The notes under the pieces: model-generated
Database searches by the model: none
What the model was told of the DNA's origin: nothing
Seen by the model: only the letters and a program-made list of their open reading frames with translations
Position numbers and translations under genes: made by a program
Assembly (NCBI RefSeq): GCF_000719285.1
Contig: NZ_JOFS01000078.1
Coordinates: 1-6,515 of the forward strand
Length of the DNA: 6,515 nt
DNA from: Streptomyces bicolor
GTDB taxonomy: Bacteria; Actinomycetota; Actinomycetes; Streptomycetales; Streptomycetaceae
Direction: 5' to 3'
In this document: in pieces, positions 1 through 5,819 of the stretch
How the letters are laid out: the number at the start of each line of letters is the position of its first letter
How positions within the stretch are numbered: the stretch's first letter is position 1

Positions 1-17
1 ACTGGGCAACTTGCCTC

Positions 18-73
18 GGGGCGGGGGGATTGCCAAGGGGGCGTGCGAGTATGGGGGGTGCGGGGAGGGTGGG
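18..73 (+). other. Cluster of G-runs with canonical G-quadruplex motif
   Basis: Seven runs of three or more G lie on the + strand: 18-21, 23-28, 37-41, 53-58, 62-65, 67-69 and 71-73. The last four have loops of TGC, A and T, which fits the standard G3+N1-7 quadruplex pattern with very short loops. Folding in the cell is inference. The cluster is about 730 bases upstream of gdh, so it may belong to the upstream neighbour's 3' region instead. Confidence 0.55.
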
Positions 74-174
74 TTCCGGTTGCGCGGTGTTTGCTGGGTG
101 CCCTGCGTTGCGGCCGGGGCGGGGCCGTTGCGCAGCCCGGCGCGAGGGGGTGCCGCCTGCGCCCACCCGTGCCC

Positions 175-236
175 GTGCCGCCCCAGCGGCGCGACTGCCC
201 GCAGGCTGGTCAGGTGTGGCTGACGGTCCCCGTTCA
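175..236. repeat. Possible dispersed Streptomyces intergenic repeat with two hairpins
   Basis: The first hairpin has arms GCCGC (177-181) and GCGGC (186-190) with loop CCCA, and extends to 175-192 through a G.U and a G-C pair. The second has arms GTCAG (209-213) and CTGAC (220-224) around loop GTGTGG. From memory, a very similar sequence, read on the minus strand as a frame containing NGDRQPHLTSLRAV and PLGRHGHG, recurs beside or inside hypothetical proteins in many Streptomyces genomes. That points to a dispersed noncoding element rather than a gene. I cannot run the search, and the true ends are unknown; conservation may extend left toward position 110. Confidence 0.35.
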
Positions 237-318
237 CCGCTGTTTTCGGACACGGGCTGCCTCCGGATGGCCTGGTTTCGCGTCGTCCCTTGCCCCGGCC
301 GCCCGCTCCGTACTTCCT

Positions 319-378
319 CCCAGCCTCCCCCTCGCCACCCCGCCCCGCCAGTTACGCCCTGCCCGCCCCCTTTGCCCC
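319..378 (-). other. C-run block (minus-strand G-quadruplex motif)
   Basis: Runs of C on the + strand lie at 319-321, 327-331, 338-341, 343-346, 362-364, 366-370 and 375-378. The first four are separated by 5, 6 and 1 bases, so the minus strand carries a canonical four-tract G-quadruplex motif. It lies opposite in strand to the G-run cluster at 18-73 and just upstream of the AT-richer patch at 389-425. Any effect on transcription is inference. Confidence 0.45.
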
Positions 379-388
379 TGTGCAGAAC

Positions 389-425
389 GTCAAAGTTCGA
401 CCCCTGGTTTTGTACACATACGGCT
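389..425 (+). promoter_or_regulatory. Candidate promoter patch
   Basis: This is one of two conspicuously AT-richer patches in the upstream region. GTCAAA (389-394) and TTCGAC (396-401) are possible -35-like elements. TACACA (413-418) is 18 bases after the first and resembles a -10 box but lacks the final T of the TANNNT pattern. CATACG (417-422) is 15 bases after TTCGAC. None of these pairs is a good match to the housekeeping sigma factor consensus. If active, it would transcribe the hairpin-rich stretch that follows. Confidence 0.2.
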
Positions 426-472
426 CATGACGACCCCCCTGTAAGGAGCGATAGCCTTGGTGGCGTGATCAG

Positions 473-545
473 CGCGATAGCTCGCGGGGGCACTGGAGCC
501 CCTGCCCTGCGCCCGGAGAGCACGGACGACATCCGTGACCGGGCG
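473..545 (+). other. Run of three hairpins, possible structured RNA leader
   Basis: Three adjacent hairpins can be drawn. The first is CGCGA-TAGC-TCGCG (473-486). The second has arms GGGGC (487-491) and GCCCC (498-502) with loop ACTGGA. The third is two-tiered: outer arms CGCCCGG (510-516) and CCGGGCG (539-545), internal loop AGAG/A, inner arms CACGGA (521-526) and TCCGTG (532-537), loop CGACA. The third has 13 Watson-Crick pairs. I looked for cobalamin, glycine and c-di-AMP riboswitch signatures and found none that fit. It could be a leader element, a small RNA or a terminator of an upstream transcript. GC-rich DNA forms chance hairpins easily. Confidence 0.35.
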
Positions 546-582
546 GCGGTCGCTGGTCTTCGCGGGCGGGAGGGGGGCGTAA

Positions 583-615
583 GGGCTCCCGGGACGTCAT
601 GTACACCCCGGGCCC
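583..615 (+). other. GC-rich hairpin upstream of gdh
   Basis: GGG (583-585) and CCCGGG (588-593) pair with CCCGGG (607-612) and CCC (613-615), leaving CT (586-587) as a bulge and a 13-base loop. The right side also includes a 12-base perfect palindrome of alternating CCC and GGG (607-618), so alternative foldings compete. There is no U-tract. It may terminate transcription starting near 420, or be part of a long gdh leader. Confidence 0.35.
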
Positions 616-663
616 GGGCGTCGCAGAGAGCAGCGTCACACCCCGTGGGCAGCTCAAAAATGG

Positions 664-692
664 CTCATATATCCCCGCTCATCTCACCTCGC
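664..692 (+). promoter_or_regulatory. Weak candidate promoter nearer to gdh
   Basis: TAGCGT (687-692) fits the Streptomyces -10 pattern TANNNT. CTCATA (664-669) lies 17 bases upstream but is a poor -35 match. The surrounding DNA is AT-richer than its neighbours and holds GCTCAT twice (663-668 and 677-682) at 14-base spacing, which could be an operator. If used, the transcript would begin about 105 bases before the gdh start codon. Confidence 0.2.
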
Positions 693-789
693 GGCATAGC
701 GTCGAAGCAGACCGGACACCCCGCGTCGCGGCGTTACACCGGAGGGGAAGAGACCGTACTTCCTTCTACGTCACGCAACGGCGCGCGAC

Positions 790-794
790 AGGAG
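790..794 (+). promoter_or_regulatory. Ribosome binding site of gdh
   Basis: AGGAG lies 10 bases before the ATG at 805. A second purine stretch, AGAGGA (797-802), is too close to the ATG to be the main site. The spacing supports ATG 805 as the start. Confidence 0.75.
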
Positions 795-804
795 CCAGAG
801 GACA

Positions 805-3800
805 ATGCAGACCAAGCTGGACGAAGCCAAGGCCGAGCTGCTCGAGAGGGCCGCCCGGGTAGCTGAGAACAGCCCGGTCGGGGGGTATCTACCGACCGGG
901 ACGACGGACGAGGGCACCGCCGGCACCCCGGACCACGACATCGTGCTCGCGTTCCTCCAGCGCTACTACCTGCACACCGCACCGGAGGACCTCACCGACC
1001 GCGACCCGGTCGACATCTTCGGGGCCGCCTTCTCGCACTACCGTCTGGCCGAGAACCGCCCCCAGGGCACGGCCAACGTGCGGGTGCACACGCCCACCGT
1101 GGAAGAGAACGGGTGGACCTGCAGCCACTCCGTCGTCGAGGTCGTGACCGACGACATGCCGTTCCTGGTCGACTCCGTCACCAACGAGCTGACCCGGCAG
1201 GGGCGGGGCATCCACGTCGTCATCCACCCGCAGGTCTTCGTCCGCCGCGACCTCACGGGCAAGCTCATCGAGGTGCTCACCACGCCGCCCGCCGGCGAGC
1301 TGCCGCACGACACGCACACCGAGTCCTGGATCCACGTCGAGATCGACCGCGAGACCGACCGCGCCGACCTGAAGCAGATCACCGCCGACCTGCTGCGCGT
1401 CCTGTCCGATGTCCGCGAGGCCGTCGAGGACTGGGGCAAGATGCGGGACCTGGCCGTGCGCATGGCCGACGAGCTGGCCCAGGAGCCCCACTCCGACCTG
1501 CGCGAGCAGGAGTTCGAGGAGGCCCGCGAGCTGCTGCGCTGGCTGGCCGACGACCACTTCACCTTCCTCGGCTACCGCGAGTACGAGCTGCGGAACGACG
1601 ACTCGCTGGCCGCCGTGCCGGGGACCGGGCTCGGCATCCTGCGCTCCGACCCGCACCACTCGGAGACCGACAGCCACCCCGTCAGCCCGTCCTTCGAGCG
1701 GCTGCCCGCCGACGCGCGCGCCAAGGCCCGCGAGCACAAGCTCCTCATCCTCACCAAGGCGAACAGCCGGGCGACCGTGCACCGGCCGTCGTACCTCGAC
1801 TACGTCGGGGTGAAGAAGTTCAACGAGAACGGGGAAGTCGTCGGCGAGCGGCGCTTCCTGGGTCTGTTCTCCTCCGCCGCCTACACCGAGTCCGTCCGCC
1901 GTGTCCCCGTCATCCGGCGCAAGGTGGACGAGGTGCTCCAGGTCGCCGGGTTCTCGCCCAACAGCCACGACGGGCGCGACCTGCTGCAGATCCTGGAGAC
2001 ATACCCGCGCGACGAGCTCTTCCAGACCCCGGTCCCCGAGCTCCAGCGCATCGCCACCTCCGTCCTGTACCTCCAGGAACGGCGCAGGCTGCGCCTCTAC
2101 CTCCGCCAGGACGAGTACGGCCGCTATTACTCCGCTCTCGTCTACCTCCCGCGCGACCGCTACACCACCGGCGTGCGCCTGCGGATCATCGACATCCTGA
2201 AGGAGGAGCTCGACGGCATCAGCGTCGACTTCACCGCCTGGAACACGGAGTCGATCCTGTCCCGGCTGCACTTCGTCGTCCGCGTCCCGCAGGGCACCGA
2301 GCTGCCGCAGCTCAGCGACAGCGACAAGGAGCGCATCGAGGCGCGTCTGGTCGAGGCCGCGCGCTCCTGGGCCGACGGCTTCGCCGACGCGCTGAACGCC
2401 GAACTCGGCGAGGAGCGCGCCGCCGAGCTGCTGCGCCGCTACTCCAACGCCTTCCCCGAGGGCTACAAGGCCGACCACAAGCCGCGCTCCGCGGTCTCGG
2501 ACCTCGTCCACCTCGAACAGCTCACCGAGGAGAACAACTTCTCGCTGAGCCTGTACGAGCCGGTCGGCGCCGCCCCGGAGGAGCGCCGCTTCAAGATCTA
2601 CCGCAAGGGCCCGGCCATCTCCCTGTCCGCCGTCCTGCCGGTGCTCAACCGGCTCGGCGTCGAGGTCGTCGACGAGCGGCCCTACGAACTGCGCTGCTCC
2701 GACCGCAGCGTCGCCTGGATCTACGACTTCGGTCTGCGCATGCCCCAGGCGGGCGCCGGTGACTACCTCGGTGACGACGCGCGCGAGCGGTTCTCGGAGG
2801 CGTTCGCCGCGACCTGGACCGGCAAGGCGGAGAACGACGGCTTCAACGCCCTCGTGCTGCGCGCCGGGCTGACCTGGCGGCAGGCGACGGTGCTGCGGGC
2901 GTACGCGAAGTACCTGCGGCAGGCGGGCTCCACCTTCTCGCAGGACTACATGGAGGACACCCTCCGCAACAACGTCCACACCACCCGCCTCCTCGTCTCG
3001 CTGTTCGAGGCGCGGATGTCGCCGGACCGGCAGCGGGCGGGCCGGGAAATCGTCGACGCCCTCCTCGAAGAGGTGGACGCCGCTCTCGACCAGGTCGCGT
3101 CGCTCGACGAGGACCGGATCCTGCGGTCCTTCCTGACCGTGATCAAGGCGACCCTTCGTACGAACTTCTTCCAGGAGGCGGGGGGCGGCAAGCCGCACGA
3201 CTACGTCTCCATGAAGTTCGACCCGCAGGCCATCCCCGACCTCCCGGCGCCGCGCCCGGCGTACGAGATCTGGGTCTACTCGCCGCGCGTCGAGGGCGTG
3301 CACCTGCGCTTCGGCAAGGTCGCGCGAGGCGGCTTGCGCTGGTCCGACCGGCGCGAGGACTTCCGGACCGAGATCCTCGGCCTGGTGAAGGCGCAGATGG
3401 TGAAGAACACCGTCATCGTGCCGGTCGGCGCCAAGGGCGGCTTCGTCGCCAAGCAGCTGCCGGACCCGAGCGTGGACCGGGACGCATGGCTGGCCGAGGG
3501 TGTCGCGAGCTACAAGACGTTCATCTCGGCGCTGCTCGACATCACCGACAACATGGTCGCCGGCGAGGTCGTGCCCCCGGCGGACGTCGTCCGGCACGAC
3601 GAGGACGACACCTACCTCGTCGTCGCCGCCGACAAGGGCACCGCGACCTTCTCCGACATCGCCAACGGGGTGGCCGAGCAGTACAACTTCTGGCTCGGCG
3701 ACGCCTTCGCCTCCGGCGGCAGCGCGGGTTACGACCACAAGGGCATGGGCATCACCGCCCGCGGCGCCTGGGAGTCCGTCAAGCGGCACTTCCGTGAGCT

Positions 3801-5736
3801 GGGCGTGGACACGCAGAGCGAGGACTTCACGGTCGTCGGCATCGGCGACATGTCCGGTGACGTCTTCGGCAACGGCATGCTGCTCAGCGAGCACATCCGC
3901 CTGGTCGCCGCCTTCGACCACCGGCACATCTTCATCGACCCGACCCCGGACGCGGCCACCTCCTACGCCGAGCGCCGCCGCCTGTTCGAGCTGCCCCGCT
4001 CCAGCTGGGAGGACTACAACACCGAGCTGCTGTCGGCCGGCGGCGGGATCTTCCCGCGCAGCGCCAAGGCCATCACGGTCAACGCGCACATCCGCGAGGC
4101 CCTCGGCATCGAGGGCAAGGTCTCCAAGATGACCCCGGCCGAGCTGATGAAGGCCATCCTCCAGTCGCCGGTGGACCTGCTGTGGAACGGCGGCATCGGT
4201 ACGTATGTGAAGGCCTCGACCGAGTCCAACGCGGACGTCGGTGACAAGGCCAACGACCCGATCCGCGTCGACGGCGCCGAACTGCGCGTCAAGGTCGTCG
4301 GCGAGGGCGGCAACCTGGGTCTGACCCAGCTCGGCCGGATCGAGTTCGCGCGGCACGGCGGCAAGATCAACACCGATGCCATCGACAACAGCGCGGGCGT
4401 CGACACCTCCGACCACGAGGTGAACATCAAGATCCTGCTCAACGGTCTGGTCTCCGAGGGCGACATGACCGTCAAGCAGCGCAACAAGCTGCTCGCCGAG
4501 ATGACCGACGAGGTCGGCCGCCTGGTCCTGCGCAACAACTACGCGCAGAACACGGCGATCGCCAACGCCCTCGCCCAGTCCAAGGACATGCTCCACGCCC
4601 AGCAGCGCTATATGAAGCACCTGGTCAGGGAGGGCGCCCTGGACCGCGCCCTGGAGTTCCTGCCCACCGACCGCCAGATCCGCGAACGTCTCGGCGCCGG
4701 CCACGGCCTGACCGGTCCGGAGACGGCCGTCCTGCTGGCGTACACGAAGATCACGGTCGCCGACGAACTGCTGCACACCTCGCTGCCGGACGACCCGTAT
4801 CTGAGCACCCTGCTGCACGCCTACTTCCCGAGCGCGCTGCGCGAGCGGTTCCCGGAGCACCTCGTCAGTCACCCGCTGCGCCGCGAGATCACCACGACCG
4901 TGCTGGTCAACGACACGGTCAACACGGGCGGTACGACGTATCTGCACCGGCTGCGCGAGGAGACCGGCGCCTCGCTGGAGGAGATCGTCCGGGCGCAGAC
5001 CGTGGCCCGCGCGATCTTCCGCTCGGCGGCCGTGTGGGACGGCGTCGAGGCGCTCGACAACAAGGTCGACGCCGACGTCCAGACCCGGATCCGGCTGCAC
5101 TCGCGCCGCCTCGTCGAGCGCGGCACGCGCTGGCTGCTCAACAACCGGCCGCAGCCGCTGGAACTCGCCGAGACCATCGACTTCTTCGCCGAGCGGGTCG
5201 AGCAGGTCTGGTCGCAGCTGCCGAAGCTGCTGCGCGGTGCGGATCTGGAGTGGTACCAGCAGATCTACGACGAGCTGACCGGCGCCGGCGTCCCGGCCGA
5301 ACTGGCCACCCGGGTGGCCGGCTTCTCCTCCGCCTTCCCGACGCTGGACATCGTGTCCGTGGCCGACCGCACGGGCAAGGACCCTATGGATGTCGCCGAG
5401 GTCTACTACGACCTGGCCGACCGCCTCAACATCACCCAGCTCATGGACCGCATCATCGAGCTCCCGCGCGCGGACCGCTGGCAGTCCATGGCCCGCGCCT
5501 CCATCCGCGAGGACCTCTACGCCGCCCACGCGGCCCTGACCTCCGACGTCCTGGCGGCCGGCAACGGCAGTGCGACGCCCGAGCAGCGGTACAAGGCGTG
5601 GGAGCAGAAGAACGGGGCGATTCTGGGGCGGGCGCGTACGACGCTGGACGAGATCCGGGGCTCGGAGGCGTTCGACCTGGCCAACCTGTCGGTGGCGATG
5701 CGCACGATGCGGACGCTGCTGCGGACGCACACATAG
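805..5736 (+). CDS. gdh: NAD-specific glutamate dehydrogenase, 180-kDa class
   Basis: This cytoplasmic enzyme converts L-glutamate, NAD and water to 2-oxoglutarate, ammonium and NADH, feeding amino-acid carbon into the TCA cycle. The 1643 residues match the large L_180 family (Streptomyces clavuligerus, Pseudomonas GdhB and mycobacterial enzymes, about 1600-1650 residues). The N-terminal half shows ACT-like regulatory segments near residues 110-200 (VVTDDMPFLVDSV), 428-510 and 593-650, plus the family motif DDHFTFLGYR (249-258). The catalytic core, about 720-1210, has GGLRWSDRRED (842-852), VKNTVIVPVGAKGGF with candidate catalytic K877, a candidate catalytic D943 in AADKGTATFSD, the dinucleotide fold VVGIGDMSGDVFGNG (1010-1024) with D1045 in FIDPTPD, LLWNGGIGTY (1125-1134), GEGGNLG (1166-1172) and NSAGVDTSDHEVN (1195-1207). 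The rest is the helical C-terminal domain. Residue roles are assigned by analogy with small GDHs. Homologues are allosteric; the mycobacterial one is inhibited by GarA, and GarA homologues occur in Streptomyces, so similar control is possible. The start is set by AGGAG and a typical N-terminus. No TTA codon is present, so no direct bldA dependence. The gene appears monocistronic. Confidence 0.97.
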   Translation: MQTKLDEAKAELLERAARVAENSPVGGYLPTGTTDEGTAGTPDHDIVLAFLQRYYLHTAPEDLTDRDPVDIFGAAFSHYRLAENRPQGTANVRVHTPTVEENGWTCSHSVVEVVTDDMPFLVDSVTNELTRQGRGIHVVIHPQVFVRRDLTGKLIEVLTTPPAGELPHDTHTESWIHVEIDRETDRADLKQITADLLRVLSDVREAVEDWGKMRDLAVRMADELAQEPHSDLREQEFEEARELLRWLADDHFTFLGYREYELRNDDSLAAVPGTGLGILRSDPHHSETDSHPVSPSFERLPADARAKAREHKLLILTKANSRATVHRPSYLDYVGVKKFNENGEVVGERRFLGLFSSAAYTESVRRVPVIRRKVDEVLQVAGFSPNSHDGRDLLQILETYPRDELFQTPVPELQRIATSVLYLQERRRLRLYLRQDEYGRYYSALVYLPRDRYTTGVRLRIIDILKEELDGISVDFTAWNTESILSRLHFVVRVPQGTELPQLSDSDKERIEARLVEAARSWADGFADALNAELGEERAAELLRRYSNAFPEGYKADHKPRSAVSDLVHLEQLTEENNFSLSLYEPVGAAPEERRFKIYRKGPAISLSAVLPVLNRLGVEVVDERPYELRCSDRSVAWIYDFGLRMPQAGAGDYLGDDARERFSEAFAATWTGKAENDGFNALVLRAGLTWRQATVLRAYAKYLRQAGSTFSQDYMEDTLRNNVHTTRLLVSLFEARMSPDRQRAGREIVDALLEEVDAALDQVASLDEDRILRSFLTVIKATLRTNFFQEAGGGKPHDYVSMKFDPQAIPDLPAPRPAYEIWVYSPRVEGVHLRFGKVARGGLRWSDRREDFRTEILGLVKAQMVKNTVIVPVGAKGGFVAKQLPDPSVDRDAWLAEGVASYKTFISALLDITDNMVAGEVVPPADVVRHDEDDTYLVVAADKGTATFSDIANGVAEQYNFWLGDAFASGGSAGYDHKGMGITARGAWESVKRHFRELGVDTQSEDFTVVGIGDMSGDVFGNGMLLSEHIRLVAAFDHRHIFIDPTPDAATSYAERRRLFELPRSSWEDYNTELLSAGGGIFPRSAKAITVNAHIREALGIEGKVSKMTPAELMKAILQSPVDLLWNGGIGTYVKASTESNADVGDKANDPIRVDGAELRVKVVGEGGNLGLTQLGRIEFARHGGKINTDAIDNSAGVDTSDHEVNIKILLNGLVSEGDMTVKQRNKLLAEMTDEVGRLVLRNNYAQNTAIANALAQSKDMLHAQQRYMKHLVREGALDRALEFLPTDRQIRERLGAGHGLTGPETAVLLAYTKITVADELLHTSLPDDPYLSTLLHAYFPSALRERFPEHLVSHPLRREITTTVLVNDTVNTGGTTYLHRLREETGASLEEIVRAQTVARAIFRSAAVWDGVEALDNKVDADVQTRIRLHSRRLVERGTRWLLNNRPQPLELAETIDFFAERVEQVWSQLPKLLRGADLEWYQQIYDELTGAGVPAELATRVAGFSSAFPTLDIVSVADRTGKDPMDVAEVYYDLADRLNITQLMDRIIELPRADRWQSMARASIREDLYAAHAALTSDVLAAGNGSATPEQRYKAWEQKNGAILGRARTTLDEIRGSEAFDLANLSVAMRTMRTLLRTHT
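873..900 (+). other. Perfect inverted repeat inside the start of gdh
   Basis: CCCGGTCGG (873-881) and CCGACCGGG (892-900) form a perfect 9-bp stem around a 10-base loop, covering codons 23-32. An alternative inner palindrome is GGTA-TC-TACC (884-893). The loop holds CTA at codon 29. It could act as an mRNA hairpin slowing early translation or transcription, or as a DNA operator; neither is shown. Chance formation is possible in GC-rich coding DNA, but perfect 9-bp arms with a short loop are uncommon. Confidence 0.6.
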
Positions 5737-5750
5737 CCGTACGTGAGTCA

Positions 5751-5783
5751 GGGCGCCCCGGGCTGTGACAGTCCGGGGCGCTC
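5751..5783 (+). terminator. Intrinsic terminator of gdh
   Basis: The stem begins 14 bases after the TAG stop. GGGCGCCCCGGGC (5751-5763) pairs with GTCCGGGGCGCTC (5771-5783) through 13 pairs, two of them G.U, and the loop TGTGACA can close further by two pairs to a TGA triloop. There is no T-tract afterwards, as is common for Streptomyces terminators. It should separate gdh from the next gene. Confidence 0.85.
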
Positions 5784-5807
5784 GCGCATTCGGGGCAAAA
5801 CGGGATT

Positions 5808-5813
5808 TACAGT
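5808..5813 (+). promoter_or_regulatory. Candidate -10 element for a leaderless transcript
   Basis: TACAGT fits the TANNNT -10 pattern, and exactly six bases separate it from the GTG at 5820, which places the expected transcription start on the first base of the start codon. No convincing -35 hexamer is visible: the bases 17-18 upstream are CGCATT or GCGCAT. The region lies directly after the gdh terminator. Confidence 0.6.
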
Positions 5814-5819
5814 GCTCGG

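Larger units (their letters stand above)
1..804. other. Long intergenic region upstream of gdh
   Basis: No convincing gene is present. Several frames are open, some running off the left edge, but their translations are low-complexity (Pro, Arg, Gly, Ala, Cys), use codons without the strong G/C third-position bias of the downstream gene, and lack well-placed ribosome binding sites. Strand composition changes along the region: 1-150 is G-rich on the + strand, 280-380 is C-rich, and there are AT-richer patches near 385-430 and 652-692. It contains G-run and C-run clusters, a possible dispersed repeat and several hairpins, listed separately. Between 237 and 318 I see nothing specific. At about 800 bases it is long for a Streptomyces gene spacing, so an unannotated regulatory RNA or a long 5' leader is plausible but not shown. 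Confidence 0.75.

Noticed and set aside
1..237. A minus-strand frame from GTG at 235-237 to the left edge, 79 codons, including NGDRQPHLTSLRAV
   Set aside because: It coincides with the suspected dispersed repeat and has no clear coding bias. Such frames in Streptomyces are most likely translations of a noncoding element.
391..410. TTCGA in a tRNA T-loop-like context
   Set aside because: The bases flanking TTCGACC do not form a T-stem (CAAAG against CCTGG), and no anticodon or acceptor stem is present.
1..444. A + strand frame open from the left edge to TAA at 442-444, possibly the tail of an upstream gene
   Set aside because: All three + frames are open at the left edge. This one contains a TTA codon and many codons unlike those of gdh, and the translation is Cys, Pro and Arg-rich without recognisable motifs. 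It cannot be fully excluded without the preceding sequence.
431..502. 6C-type actinobacterial RNA, suggested by a run of six C at 434-439
   Set aside because: That motif needs two hairpins each presenting a six-C run in the loop. Only one such run exists here and it is not in a clear loop.
733..774. GTTAC (733-737) and GTCAC (770-774) as GlnR nitrogen-regulator half-sites
   Set aside because: Neither is followed at six bases by a GAAAC-like second half (GGGGA and GCGCG follow), so the full GlnR pattern is absent.
30..866. A 278-codon + strand frame running into the gdh start
   Set aside because: It is open by GC content, rich in Pro, Arg and Ser, without strong third-position bias, without a good ribosome binding site, and it overlaps the well-supported gdh start.
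889..5730. A 1613-codon open frame on the minus strand opposite gdh
   Set aside because: It is in register with gdh codons, so it is open simply because gdh uses no TTA, CTA or TCA codons in that stretch. Its translation is low-complexity and resembles no family.
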